A stretch of DNA of 64,000 nucleotides from an uncultured Latescibacterota bacterium. GTDB lineage: Bacteria; Latescibacterota; UBA2968. Shown here in pieces: positions 36,201 to 44,764 of the stretch. The translations under genes were made by a program, and so were the position numbers. The notes below the pieces were generated by a model, which ran no database searches, was not told where the DNA came from, and saw only the letters and a program-made list of their open reading frames with translations. Every line of letters starts with the position of its first letter. Positions within the stretch are counted from its first letter, which is position 1. The DNA is taken from NCBI GenBank assembly GCA_958295785.1, contig OY282377.1, positions 4,714,896-4,778,895 of the forward strand. Direction: 5' to 3'.

Positions 36201-38163
36201 CACTTCTACCAGTAACTTGGATGAGGTGCGCGTGCCGCTCGATGTTGCCTTAAATCAGATGGGGCTAAGCCGCAGTCGCAAGAATGCCGAGTTCCTACTC
36301 GAGCATTTGAAGGCCCTCAGCGGCCGGCTCGCCATTCGCCTCACAGGAGACAAACCGCCGATAGCGGAATTGATCGCGCTCGCCGTTTCGCAGGCAAATT
36401 GCCGGCAGGCGCCGGAGACGGATCCATGCTGGGTATCGCTGGAGCGCGGTTTCATTGTTCCCGTAAATGACGTTCGGGATCTCTTGCCACCGTTGACAGC
36501 CAAGGATGGCGAGAAGAAGGCAGTGAGACCCGATCTGATTTATGTCACCACAGCACCGCGAAAAGGATTGATACTCCGCTTCGTGGAGGTCGCGTACCGT
36601 CGCGATCTACGCACTGCGAGATCCCCGGACATTTTGCACCGCATTCAGGCACAGACCGCTGAAATGTGCAAGCATTGGAACGATAGGTATTCGCATGAAA
36701 AGTGCTCTGCGTTTAGAGCAGTGCGGCGTGCCAAACTGGCCCGCATCCTGCGCTTTTATGCGGATAAAGCACACAGGCACCATTTACCCGCGGCACGGCA
36801 TGGTGAACTCGTGACTGAGATTGACCGCATGATCGAAAAGGGCGACTACGCGCTTGACGCAGACGAAAGCGAATCTCTCGGATGGGTATTTTGTCCCGAG
36901 TATGCAGGGATGAGTCCGTTGAAAATTTCTCCCGGCAATTGGAGCACACAGGTGTTCATGTTCGGTCCCAGCCTTTTGCCCGATTTGGACTTTCGCGGTG
37001 AAATGACCACCAGCCCCCCTGAATCGGAGGCTCGGCCGTCGTCTGAAGAGAGGACGCGGAATCACAGGCCGAGCGGATGGACGGACATGCCACAAACATC
37101 TGGTGACACCGTGCCCTCGATCTGTTTTGGGACAGACGCCTATACAAATGCAAAAGTCCGATGGCCGCTGACCGTAAAGGGCAATCCCCATCTTCTGATC
37201 GCGGGATTGCCCGGAATGGGCAAGACCACTTGCCTGCTCAATATTTGCAAGCAGATGATGACCGCTCGTATTCGACCCATCGTCTTTTCCTACCATCAGG
37301 ACATCGACGAACAACTCGAGCACTTGGTCGACTCGGTTCGGTTCGTGGATTTCGATGGGCTGGATTTCAATCCGCTAGAGGTGGTCAATCGGGAATCGCG
37401 GATGGCGCATCTCGACGTGGCGGGCGCGATGCGAGACATTTTCGCGGCGATCTATTCGGAACTCGGCGACATTCAAACCGAACTTATCCGCGGGGCCATC
37501 AAGGAGAGCTTTGTTGAGGTGGGGTGGGGAGAGGCCAACGCGGCCATCTCGGATCTTCAGGAGCCTGCGTTCAGCCGATTTGTCGAAATTTTGCGTGCCA
37601 AACCGAAACCGGACCGAGGCTTGCACTCCTTGCTCGCACGCTTGGAAGAACTCGAAGACTACGGATTCTTCACCTTGCGCGAGTCGCGTAGCAGTTTATG
37701 GGAAAGTGAGTGTCCGACCATCATCCGCATTCACACGACGCAGAATGGCAACCTCCAGCGGGCTTTTGCGTCTTTGGTGTTCTATAGCCTCTACAAGGAT
37801 ATGTTCCGGCGGGGTATCCGAGATCGAATCACGCACGCCTTGATATTCGACGAAGCGCATCGTGCCGCGGGTCTCAAACTCATTCCCACTATGGCAAAGG
37901 AATGCCGGAAGTACGGGATTTCGCTGGTGCTCGCCTCGCAAGAAGCGCGGGACTTCGACGTCTCGGTGTTTTCGGCGATAGCGAATTACTTGGTTTTGCG
38001 ATTGACCGAGGTGGATGCGAAGTCCCTCGTCCGAAATGTGGCGAGCTCACAACAAGAACGAGTATTGATCGATAAAATCAAGCAAATGGAACGGTTCAAG
38101 GCGATGTATTTTTGCGAAGAAAGAAAAACCCCCTCTGCGGTCACTTTATCGTCATCCCTGTGA
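33232..38163 (+). CDS. Giant HerA/FtsK-like ATPase of the defence operon (MAD8-like)
   Basis: 1643 residues from ATG 33232 (GGAGG 8 nt upstream, one base after the previous stop); an in-frame TTG at 33208 is rejected. Residues 1-1250 are of unknown fold. The C-terminal 350 residues are a P-loop motor: LLIAGLPGMGKTTCLLNI near 1320 (Walker A), DVAGAMRDIFAAIYSELG near 1400, THALIFDEAHRAAG near 1535 (Walker B) and ISLVLASQEARDFDVSVF near 1562 (sensor). This order is that of HerA/DUF87 translocases, which move DNA or drive nucleases in defence systems. It ends the three-gene operon and is followed by a hairpin terminator. Assignment to MADS is moderate; to an anti-phage module, stronger. Confidence 0.75.
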   Translation: MEWTKLHGRVLGHAFSKVLGRAESGAMAFVRCLTSDGVKMLAEDAAFDVRDWRVCRVADKSEARTITADQAVEMREAKGDATLLLVDTDLAGAGMDGIYSASREVDETSLFKEARRLSAAEVTRQLSRPHRQYAERAIKKAEGFGGQYSVSPWAAFDFLCRVATHKQHPGAYLYLLGLWPVAESEDLDSEKALDLSRLFVDHLLGTGALGQTIPARIELLRLAKPTDDQRRDLENFLHTAETQPLLPALEKLVDKKHLWVGPLKRENAHAIESIEFTSWRNRNGTLAKWSGLVEQAHGEHEPPALILRPDAETSADYSTLEIKWKARPGNLKKNAVEYRVAVLTDMDEALAERNVGHSAKKEEKCRFSNDDFSLLNEDALVSAKVVVSAVGNDDVELQESEEFIIRFGEPPEKTVGGTGKKVRAFSEGLVELSDRESVSTIADKPTGFSVDEKNNSVLLRTSEGAKRLSFSVSCPPLIREVEKQWLGRAGAPGRWRVKVRASGVRAGEVEFIRPENAAGAMWNRATVASRKLADYFNKGGGVVGYVYDDKARAFDSVKEYINAWTRLLENGDPSIALCNTVEVQSLSGQMIGLIVLPMHPLRVAWHAAYDNLVLHATFEQGQKAKTIRDELQCLDGAMFPAFLPNLEGGSFVFTDTLGFHAVGMVPDTDKEPKATLAIIARALVAGESMDAAPTVGEQSAKVVGDEIVKYLDCHNTSRLLHVHALRAGDGLTIARSLGHVHGRLSKADDEDISEEESRGASVFSLEMYPSKEQRGIAGRFIVEARERRRSGAGGVSPDDQWMLESLSLPGGMNMPRLRWARKEESNPKTAAHVAVAFDTFKSQVVSKEHDLLGDEPFQAFGLLSFYDRHFTTKPAPMWHSAVPLSKDGEKHPSERVHTDRLARLQHAIQDTVARHIGAGNGQLPVLQTEVSSKKADNLKNLHLLCDWVITLDRNAGIEYFDSPRDNREIYDAYVIDCVPEREDLGCLQLITSTSNLDEVRVPLDVALNQMGLSRSRKNAEFLLEHLKALSGRLAIRLTGDKPPIAELIALAVSQANCRQAPETDPCWVSLERGFIVPVNDVRDLLPPLTAKDGEKKAVRPDLIYVTTAPRKGLILRFVEVAYRRDLRTARSPDILHRIQAQTAEMCKHWNDRYSHEKCSAFRAVRRAKLARILRFYADKAHRHHLPAARHGELVTEIDRMIEKGDYALDADESESLGWVFCPEYAGMSPLKISPGNWSTQVFMFGPSLLPDLDFRGEMTTSPPESEARPSSEERTRNHRPSGWTDMPQTSGDTVPSICFGTDAYTNAKVRWPLTVKGNPHLLIAGLPGMGKTTCLLNICKQMMTARIRPIVFSYHQDIDEQLEHLVDSVRFVDFDGLDFNPLEVVNRESRMAHLDVAGAMRDIFAAIYSELGDIQTELIRGAIKESFVEVGWGEANAAISDLQEPAFSRFVEILRAKPKPDRGLHSLLARLEELEDYGFFTLRESRSSLWESECPTIIRIHTTQNGNLQRAFASLVFYSLYKDMFRRGIRDRITHALIFDEAHRAAGLKLIPTMAKECRKYGISLVLASQEARDFDVSVFSAIANYLVLRLTEVDAKSLVRNVASSQQERVLIDKIKQMERFKAMYFCEERKTPSAVTLSSSL

Positions 38164-38274
38164 GTGCGAACCTACAGAGTACTCAAGTTGATTGCTTCTA
38201 GCTTTTGAACAATGACCATCCAATTTATACTCAGATTTTTAAATTTTTCAAGGCAAAAAAAATAGCATCCTTTT

Positions 38275-38302
38275 AAGGCGACTCAAGACGGGTCGCCTTT
38301 TC
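38275..38302 (+). terminator. Hairpin terminator after the defence operon
   Basis: AAGGCGAC pairs with GTCGCCTT (8 bp) around a 9-nt loop and runs into TTTTC. It is 112 nt after the stop of the giant ATPase gene. Confidence 0.7.
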
Positions 38303-38344
38303 TAATGCGTGTAAGGGAGCGGTCACCACGCCTTCGCGTTTCGT

Positions 38345-39190
38345 TCAGGGCAAGATATCTGCGGTCAACCGGTCTGGTTGCGCTGGGTTGCAGGCCCACA
38401 GCGTTTTGGGATCGCACAGCCGGGGTGCTTGGGGCGGATGGTCGGGCAATGTCCAGTTCGGATTGTACTGCTGGATTAGAGCGGTGGCATTTTGATGGGC
38501 AATTCGATCTTTCAAATCGTCGTCGCAGTCGGCTTTTTCAATGACCCGCTGGAGAAAGCGATAGTCGTAATACGGCAAATCCGCGCCGAAGATCAGCCGG
38601 TCCCGTCCGACTTTATTGGCAAACCATTTGAAATCCCATGTGGAACCCCGTCCATCCGGATACTGAACGACCTCGAACCAGAGGTTGTCGTGTTGCGCCA
38701 GATTCTCAGCCGCCCAGGTGCTGGCGTGTACAATAAACTGTGCATGGGGAAACATCTGCGCGGTGCGGTGCATCAGTTTGTCGTGCCAGTGCAAATTGCA
38801 CAGTCCGTTTCGCGCGGCGGCAACTTCTATCATCGGAAGCACTTCTTCCTTCATCGGTGGATGCCCGACCAGGCCGACCAGTTCCAGATCGTCCATTGCC
38901 TTTTCCGCTTCATCGATCCCGCGTTCCCCAAAGCGCGGCTCGATCAGGGCCATGCCAATGGGAAACACGTTTGGAAAAGTTTTGCACGCCCGTGCAATGG
39001 CTTCGTTCTGTTCTCGAATATCTCGAATCCCCCGCGCAATTGGACTGCCCACGGCAGTTGGCATTGAAATGGCCGCGTAAATATCGGTCTCGGCGAACCG
39101 GGACAAACACATTTGTACATTTTGCCCCACGGCGGGCACGCGGTCAATGGTTCGTCCGATGTGGTTGTGACAACATATATACGGGATCAT
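38345..39190 (-). CDS. Amidohydrolase 2 family (TIM-barrel metal hydrolase/decarboxylase)
   Basis: 281 residues. CCHNHIGRTID at residue 6 has the H-x-H metal pair, NLHWHDKLMH near 140 and FIVHAST near 156 add histidines, and RLIFGADLPYYDYRF near 207 has the catalytic Asp. This is the amidohydrolase-related (ACMSD-like) pattern: hydrolysis or decarboxylation of small organic acids in the cytosol. GAAAGGAGTGTC precedes ATG 39190. It stands alone, convergent with the defence operon. Confidence 0.85.
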   Translation of the reverse strand: MIPYICCHNHIGRTIDRVPAVGQNVQMCLSRFAETDIYAAISMPTAVGSPIARGIRDIREQNEAIARACKTFPNVFPIGMALIEPRFGERGIDEAEKAMDDLELVGLVGHPPMKEEVLPMIEVAAARNGLCNLHWHDKLMHRTAQMFPHAQFIVHASTWAAENLAQHDNLWFEVVQYPDGRGSTWDFKWFANKVGRDRLIFGADLPYYDYRFLQRVIEKADCDDDLKDRIAHQNATALIQQYNPNWTLPDHPPQAPRLCDPKTLWACNPAQPDRLTADILP

Positions 39191-39248
39191 GACACTCCTT
39201 TCGGGTTTGCATGGCGAGGGATATTTGATAGATTTGTCTTCGCGTCAA

Positions 39249-39590
39249 AGGGCGAATAGATGAATAGACGAATCAGCGGAACGGGATACAACAGTGACCG
39301 CAGTTCATCAGCGAAGCAGCGAATAGATGAATGGACGAATCCTGCCCCATCCATCTCAAAAGGCGATTCGCAGATGAGCGCAGATGAAAGGCAATCGCAG
39401 GGGTGCGGCCCCAGTGCCGCCTGAATAGACGAATGGACGAATCGGCGAACAGACGAACCCTGACCGCCCATCCCAAAGGTGAGAATGGCCTGCTGGCGCA
39501 GTCCCGTATCGCAGTTGTACTTCGTCTCGCAGGTGACGGAGTTGTACCTCGTTTCGCAAAATCCATCTTGCAATTCAACAGGACGATACC
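39249..39590. repeat. Low-complexity intergenic region with degenerate short repeats
   Basis: The 401-nt gap before the EpmA-like gene carries repeated GAATAGATGAAT/GACGAAT units (about 39250, 39320 and 39422) and a near-duplicate pair GTTGTACTTCGTCTCGCA / GTTGTACCTCGTTTCGCA near 39516 and 39540. No gene is supported; long frames across it come from the repeats being free of stops. Confidence 0.6.
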
Positions 39591-39591
39591 C

Positions 39592-40854
39592 ATGCGCGAT
39601 TATCCCTCTCCTCGCTATCCTGCCCGGTGCGGGCGCACGCATCGCATTGCTGATCTGCGGCCCTGTGAGGTTGCGGTTGTTACCGGGCGACTGGTGGGCC
39701 GCGACGCGCTTTCCGATGAGACGGGTACGCTTTGCCTTTGTTTTGAGGACGCGCCCGATGCCTGCGCTGGGGATATTGTCGAGGTTGAAGGCTGTCTCAA
39801 AGCGGGTCGCTTTCACGCGAAAGCCCTGCGGGTGCTCGCGCCTTCTCGGAAAACGGGTGCCGCTTTAAGCTCCGAGACGCAAACCAATCTGCGTCAACGC
39901 GCCAAGATTATCGCCGGTATTCGCCGCTTTTTTGATGAAAAAGATTTTGTCGAAGTTGAAACCCCTGTGCTCGTGCCGCAACCGGGCATGGAACCGCACC
40001 TCGAGGCTTTTCAGACGGCTTATGATGCGCGCCCGTTTTTCCTGCATACCTCACCGGAGTATGCGATGAAACGCCTTCTTGCGGCTGGGTTTGAACGGAT
40101 ATACCAGATTTGCAAGGTGTTTCGCAATGAACCTGCTGGCAGAATGCACAGTCCCGAATTTAGCATGCTCGAATGGTATCGCGCGTATGCCGATTACACC
40201 GATATTATGGTGGATACTGAAAATCTGATCGCCCAACTCGCAACGGATCTGAATGGAGAGCCCGTTATCCGCACCGCTCGCCACACGGTTGATCTCACCC
40301 CGCCGTGGCAGCGTCTCAGCGTGCGGGACGCTCTGTTTCACTACGCGGGTATCACGGCGGACCCGCATTTGGAGACCGCCACTTTTATTCGACAAGCCCA
40401 CGCCAAGGGGCATGCGACAATTGACGAGAACGATTCGCCGGACCTCGCGTTTTTTAAGGTCTTTCTCGATGGCGTTGAACGACACTTGGGCACGCAAAAG
40501 CCCGCGATCCTTTGCGATTATCCCGCCCCGATGGCGGCTTTGGCAAAACGCAAGGCCAGCGCGCCAGACGTGGCCGAGCGATTTGAGGTTTATATTGCGG
40601 GGATGGAGTTGGGCAATGCTTTTACAGAACTCAACGATCCGGACGAACAACGCCAACGCCTGACAGAAGAAGCCATCCAACGCCTTCGCGATGGCAACCC
40701 GGTCTATCCACTGGACGAGCACTTTCTCGCGGCACTCGAATACGGCATGCCGCCTTCTGGGGGCATTGCGCTGGGTATTGATCGGTTGGTTATGCTTCTC
40801 ACTGGGGCATCGTCCATTCAGGAGGTCGTTGCGTTTCCTTTTTTAGATGCCTGA
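39592..40854 (+). CDS. epmA: Elongation factor P lysine ligase (EpmA/GenX/PoxA), class II LysRS-like
   Basis: 420 residues from ATG 39592 (AGGACG upstream); an upstream start would read repeats. The N-terminal 100 residues resemble an OB fold (VAVVTGRLVGRDALSDETGTLCLCFED). The catalytic core then follows class II lysyl-tRNA synthetases: motif 2 FERIYQICKVFRNEPAGRMHSPEFSMLEWYRAY near 225-255, and motif 3 GMPPSGGIALGIDRLVMLLTG near 385-402. Lack of a longer anticodon-binding domain and the start of motif 2 fit EpmA, which attaches (R)-beta-lysine to EF-P. E. coli EpmA is about 325 residues, so this one is longer. No efp or epmB is in the window. Confidence 0.8.
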   Translation: MRDYPSPRYPARCGRTHRIADLRPCEVAVVTGRLVGRDALSDETGTLCLCFEDAPDACAGDIVEVEGCLKAGRFHAKALRVLAPSRKTGAALSSETQTNLRQRAKIIAGIRRFFDEKDFVEVETPVLVPQPGMEPHLEAFQTAYDARPFFLHTSPEYAMKRLLAAGFERIYQICKVFRNEPAGRMHSPEFSMLEWYRAYADYTDIMVDTENLIAQLATDLNGEPVIRTARHTVDLTPPWQRLSVRDALFHYAGITADPHLETATFIRQAHAKGHATIDENDSPDLAFFKVFLDGVERHLGTQKPAILCDYPAPMAALAKRKASAPDVAERFEVYIAGMELGNAFTELNDPDEQRQRLTEEAIQRLRDGNPVYPLDEHFLAALEYGMPPSGGIALGIDRLVMLLTGASSIQEVVAFPFLDA

Positions 40855-41011
40855 CGGTTTTGCACGATCTGCGAACCGCACCCGCCCACCAAGTGGTCAG
40901 GGGTCCGTCCGCCCGCCCGCCCGTGCGTTCCCATTCCGATCCGCCCTGTGCGTTACCCCAATCCATAGTCCCTCGCCCCTCGCCTTTCATCTGCGTTCAT
41001 CGGTGTCTATT

Positions 41012-41038
41012 GGCCGGGCACGGGGGCACCGCCCCTAC
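41012..41038 (-). repeat. Dispersed GC-rich palindromic repeat, copy 3
   Basis: GGCCGGGCACGGGGGCACCG followed by CCCCTAC belongs to the same family as the copies at 6547, 9983, 50124 and 60191. Confidence 0.65.
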
Positions 41039-41129
41039 ATCTCGTTGCTCATTGATGAACTGCTAACGCAGTTGTACCCCGCTTCGCTTGTTGTGGGCTA
41101 CGTATGTGCGTTTTTTTGTTGGAGAATAT

Positions 41130-41164
41130 AAAACAGGGTGGAAGAAGGTTTATCTTCCACCCTG
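41130..41164 (-). terminator. Rho-independent terminator of nrdB
   Basis: On the minus strand CAGGGTGGAAGA pairs with TCTTCCACCCTG (12 bp, 7-nt loop), followed by TTTTATATT. It lies 136 nt after the nrdB stop. Confidence 0.85.
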
Positions 41165-41299
41165 CATCGGGCTCTGATTGTTTGCGGCGGTTGCGCCGCT
41201 TGGAAAACGCCACCTCGTTATACATCTGCGCGATGCAGGCAAACAGAGGGTCGTTCACTCCCCTTTCCCGATGTTATTCTCTGACTGCAAGGTCTGTGC

Positions 41300-42442
41300 T
41301 TAATCCTCCCACTGCAAGGTGCCGGCACTTTGATAATCCGTCACGCGCGTCTCAAAGAAGTTCTTTTCCTTTGCCATGTCAATGGTTTCGCTCATCCACG
41401 GAAAGGGATTTTTTGATCCGTATACCGCTTGCAGCCCGATCCGTTCCAACCGGCGGTCGGCAATAAATTGCACGTATTCGCGGAACAGCCCTTCATTGAG
41501 ACCCAACACCCCGTCGGGCAAACAATCCCTCGCATAAAGCACTTCGTATTCCACGGCTTCCTGGATCAGGTCGTAGATGTCTTGTTGCAAATCCGGTGTC
41601 CAAATTTCTGGGTTCTCCAGTTTAATGGTGTTGATCAAGTCAATCCCAAAATTCAGGTGAATGGTCTCGTCGCGCAAAATGTACTGGAACTGCTCCCCGA
41701 TGCCCGTCATTCGGTTTTGCCGATGGAAGGAGAGGATCATCACAAAGCCACTGTAAAAGAAAATGCCTTCCATAATCACGTAAAAACCCACCAAATTTTT
41801 CACAAATTTTTTCATGCCCTCCGCGCTTTGCGTTGAAAAATTGGGTGCCAACACATCTTCGGTCAGTGCCATGACGAATTTGTCTTTGCCTTCAATGGAC
41901 GCCACTTCGTGATACATATTAAATACTTCGCGCCCGTCGAGGCCCAGGGATTCGACAATGTAGTGAAAGGTGTGCGTGTGAATGGCCTCTTCAAAAGCCT
42001 GACGCAACAAATATTGCCGCGCTTCCGAGTTTGTGATGTGCTTAAAAATCGCCAACACAATGTTGTTGCCGACCAAGCTCTCGCCCGTGCTGAAGAATCC
42101 CAGATTGCGCAAAATCACCTGCCGCTCGGCCTCATTGAGTCCATGGGGGTTTTTCCAGAGTTCAATGTCGCGTTGCATCGGCACTTCCGTGGGCATCCAG
42201 TGATTGGCGCATCCATTCAGGTAGTGCTCCCATGCCCACTCGTATTTCAGGGGCATCAGTTGGTTCACATCCACTTGCCGGCAATTGAGCAAACGCTTGT
42301 CCTCTGGATCGATGCGCTTGCCCAAATTGTATGACTCGCCATTGGCCCCGCAACACAGGGCGGACGAAATCTCATTCGCGGACGAATGGTCGTTGCCGTT
42401 GTGTTGCACATGATTCTCAACGTCTTCAAATACCAGCGGCAT
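41300..42442 (-). CDS. nrdB: Class I ribonucleotide reductase, small subunit, probable class Ic (Mn/Fe)
   Basis: 380 residues from ATG 42442, with AAAGGAG 6 nt upstream. It is the ferritin-like radical subunit that works with NrdA to make deoxyribonucleotides. [12 protein letters not shown] near 118 gives Glu where class Ia has Asp84; [14 protein letters not shown] near 148 has the E-x-x-H ligands and Phe at the place of the radical Tyr122; [14 protein letters not shown] near 263 supplies the last E-x-x-H. Glu plus Phe at these sites is the mark of class Ic enzymes such as that of Chlamydia, which use a Mn(IV)/Fe(III) centre instead of a tyrosyl radical. The first 436 bp (42029-42464, including the leader) are duplicated at 44765-45200. 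nrdA lies 9.5 kb upstream. Confidence 0.93.
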   Translation of the reverse strand: MPLVFEDVENHVQHNGNDHSSANEISSALCCGANGESYNLGKRIDPEDKRLLNCRQVDVNQLMPLKYEWAWEHYLNGCANHWMPTEVPMQRDIELWKNPHGLNEAERQVILRNLGFFSTGESLVGNNIVLAIFKHITNSEARQYLLRQAFEEAIHTHTFHYIVESLGLDGREVFNMYHEVASIEGKDKFVMALTEDVLAPNFSTQSAEGMKKFVKNLVGFYVIMEGIFFYSGFVMILSFHRQNRMTGIGEQFQYILRDETIHLNFGIDLINTIKLENPEIWTPDLQQDIYDLIQEAVEYEVLYARDCLPDGVLGLNEGLFREYVQFIADRRLERIGLQAVYGSKNPFPWMSETIDMAKEKNFFETRVTDYQSAGTLQWED

Positions 42443-42464
42443 AAACAACTCCTTTCAGATCAAA
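42029..42464 (-). repeat. D2 repeat, copy in functional nrdB (leader plus first ~138 codons)
   Basis: 436 bp nearly identical to 44765-45200. I saw two base changes in the portions compared (for example GCGCAAAA against GCGTAAAA). It runs from GTTTGTGATGTG to TTTCAGATCAAA, just past the ribosome site. Confidence 0.93.
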
Positions 42465-42477
42465 TCAAACGCATGGG

Positions 42478-43089
42478 TCAGGCCGTTGCCTCAATGATGG
42501 CTTCGCGGAATTTTACAAAGCTATGCGAACGGTTGCGACTGGGATCGACATGCGTGCCAACAACACGGGCCGCTTCCACTTTGCGTAGCCCTGTTTTGAA
42601 ATAGCCGTGCCGCTTTAGGATGCGTTCGAAAGTTTCCCATGTACCGCCGCGAACCGCATCGGGATTGCGTGCTTGATTTGGGATCTTTTGAGACACTCTC
42701 GGATAGGCACTGCGTACTGCCTGCCAGTCGCCGAAGTACCATGCCTCCAATTCCTCAATAACGACGCGGTTGACCAATTGCCAAGGACGACAGAGAGACT
42801 GCGAACGGGTGAGTAGCCCGGCAACGGAAGCAATGGCCTCGAGGTTCTGTTTCAGAGAGAAGCAGTTCTCTCCATCGCGGTCAATGAGCACGATGATGCG
42901 ACATTCGTCAGTTATCCACCGTGCATAAGCACGCAACCGGCCCTCCAAGTTATGGAGGAGGGCGTGCTTACCTTGGAAGGTATGGATGCTGAATGTGCGG
43001 TCCTTTGGCAACAAGCGTGGAAGCACCGCTTGTAGAAAAGCCTCCATCGATTCCTCCTCGACCAGTATTTCCAAGTGATACGCGGTCAT
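42478..43089 (-). CDS. TOPRIM-like DUF4276 family protein, partner of AAA ATPase 1
   Basis: 203 residues. [22 protein letters not shown] at the start (the Glu of the TOPRIM fold), [13 protein letters not shown] near 64 (D-x-D) and [13 protein letters not shown] near 110 are the DUF4276 pattern. Its ATG overlaps the ATPase stop by 4 nt. ATPase plus TOPRIM pairs include PARIS, OLD/Gabija-like and RloAB systems, where the TOPRIM protein is a nuclease effector. It lies directly upstream of nrdB. Confidence 0.72.
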   Translation of the reverse strand: MTAYHLEILVEEESMEAFLQAVLPRLLPKDRTFSIHTFQGKHALLHNLEGRLRAYARWITDECRIIVLIDRDGENCFSLKQNLEAIASVAGLLTRSQSLCRPWQLVNRVVIEELEAWYFGDWQAVRSAYPRVSQKIPNQARNPDAVRGGTWETFERILKRHGYFKTGLRKVEAARVVGTHVDPSRNRSHSFVKFREAIIEATA

Positions 43090-44330
43090 CGCTCGCGCCC
43101 CTCAAATGACCGGGATGGCCCACCGTGTTTGACCAGCGGATCGCCCACACGAAATTGTCCCTCCATCCACAGATAGCCGAGAGACGCGCCCTCGTCCACA
43201 AATTCCGGTACGCCGGGTATATCTGCGACACGGCTCGTTTGCGTGTGTCCCGCCTCGTCGCGCCAGAGGACGCGCACCTCTTCGGACCGCAGTGCATTAA
43301 GAAAAAAAGGGGAATGCGTGGTCGCCAACAACTGCGCGCGCTCGCAGGCCGCCCGGCACTCCTCGGCCAATTCTGGGAGTAGCCGAGGATGCAGGAAATT
43401 CTCCGGTTCCTCAATGCCGATGAAGGACGGAGGTTCGGGATCGTACAGTAGGGTTAAATAGGCGAGCATTTTCAACGTGCCATCCGAGGCAAATCGCGCC
43501 AGCACCGGATTGTCGAATGGCGCGTCCTTTATTTGCAACAGCAGCCGGCCGCCGGGCATGATTTCGGCCAACACGCGCTCGACACGCGGCACCCGTTGAC
43601 GCAGTGCCTCAAAGATGTGGTTAAGCCGGTCGGGATATTGCTCGGTCAAGTGTTGGATCACGTTGGCGAGGTTGTCCCCCGTCATATTTAGCCGCTCGTG
43701 AGGTCCTACCTCGGGTTGCCCTCGTGTGCTGTCTGCCGAAAGGTACGACACATGCCATCCTGTGATGAAGTCGCGCAATGCTGCCACGCGCGGGTGATCG
43801 GCAAACTGTCCAAGTGCATTGACTGCCAATAGGTCGGGTGATTTGAGCGGCACCTCAATGCGCGTGTCCAACTCGTCGGGTTGCTCACCGCTGACCGCTC
43901 GACCATGTCCTTCGCGGTATTCGAGGAATCGGAAGGGCTTACCATAACGCTTACGTCGCCAGTGCAACCACTCCGTCCTGACAACGGGCCGGTGCTGAAC
44001 TTCGTCAATGGCAAGGTGATAGGTGATCAAAGGCGTGTCCGGTTGCTCACGGTATTTGAGTTCAATGACAATGGGCCCTGTGCTGCCGCGAGTACGCAGT
44101 TCTTTGGCACGTCCACGTCGATCCCAAGCTCGGCGCAACCCCGATTCGAAGCATTCGGACAGGAACGCGAAGACATCGAACACTGTGGATTTGCCGCTGC
44201 CATTGGGACCAAGGAGCACCGTCATTGGCGTTAGGTGCTTGAACTCAATCTCCATCAAAGCGCGGAAGTTCCGCACCTTCAAGTATTCAATGCGCGCCGA
44301 AGGACGGGGTTGTGAGGTGGGTGAACCCAT
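43086..44330 (-). CDS. AAA15/ABC-type ATPase 1, defence-associated
   Basis: 414 residues from ATG 44330. [34 protein letters not shown] is the N-terminus and Walker A (near 39), [18 protein letters not shown] the signature helix near 280, [13 protein letters not shown] the Walker B near 301, and [10 protein letters not shown] the switch His. This is the RecF/SMC-like ATPase seen in OLD, RloA and PARIS AriA. It probably senses phage factors and licenses the coupled TOPRIM protein. It replaced a different ATPase gene: just upstream (44359-44396) remain the first 13 codons of the other allele ([13 protein letters not shown]), which belong to the duplicated D1 block. Confidence 0.82.
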   Translation of the reverse strand: MGSPTSQPRPSARIEYLKVRNFRALMEIEFKHLTPMTVLLGPNGSGKSTVFDVFAFLSECFESGLRRAWDRRGRAKELRTRGSTGPIVIELKYREQPDTPLITYHLAIDEVQHRPVVRTEWLHWRRKRYGKPFRFLEYREGHGRAVSGEQPDELDTRIEVPLKSPDLLAVNALGQFADHPRVAALRDFITGWHVSYLSADSTRGQPEVGPHERLNMTGDNLANVIQHLTEQYPDRLNHIFEALRQRVPRVERVLAEIMPGGRLLLQIKDAPFDNPVLARFASDGTLKMLAYLTLLYDPEPPSFIGIEEPENFLHPRLLPELAEECRAACERAQLLATTHSPFFLNALRSEEVRVLWRDEAGHTQTSRVADIPGVPEFVDEGASLGYLWMEGQFRVGDPLVKHGGPSRSFEGRER

Positions 44331-44358
44331 AGCTTTTTCGCTGGACTTTTGGCTTTCA

Positions 44359-44764
44359 GATGCTCTTGAAGCCCTTGATGGTGATGTCGTCAAACATTGG
44401 GAGAATTTGGCTTTTTGTAAATGGTGATTCCGAAGGTGTCTATGTGCTGCTTGAGCGGGATGGACGCGATGTTTTCGTAGGCTTGCAGGTCGCATTTTTG
44501 CGGGATGGGTATGTCCTCTAAGTCGAAGGCGAGCATGCCGAGGCGGTGTTCGTTCGCAATGCCCTTGGTGGCTAAGTCAATGTCCGAATGCGCGGTTGCC
44601 TTGCCCGTGGCGCGAGACCCGAAGAGCTTGACTTCTGCCAATTCGGGATATGCGGCAAAAACCCGGGTGAACTTTTCTATGGTTTCAGCGGGCAATTCAG
44701 GGGCGTTCATGGTGACGGTACCTCGGGTAGCAAGTTCTCGTAGAGCGCGTCCAAAATGTTCAAA
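44359..44764 (-). repeat. D1 repeat, copy 1 (nucleotidyltransferase block)
   Basis: 406 bp nearly identical to 46918-47323. It covers the MNT-type nucleotidyltransferase gene, its short upstream region and the first 13 codons of the AAA2-type gene. A visible difference is Ser against Phe in the KKPN-S/F-PNV tail. Confidence 0.93.

Larger units (their letters stand above)
40855..41299. other. Intergenic region between EpmA-like gene and nrdB
   Basis: 445 nt without a supported gene. It holds a GC-rich dispersed repeat (41012-41038) and the terminator of nrdB (41130-41164). Confidence 0.55.

Noticed and set aside
27500-38163. Complete BREX type 2 (Pgl) system
   Set aside because: No PglZ phosphatase, PglX-type methylase or Lon-like protease was seen in the window; only the kinase design matches.
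39187-39816. 209-codon minus-strand frame before the amidohydrolase
   Set aside because: It crosses degenerate repeats and the start of the EpmA-like gene; the repeats are simply free of stops.
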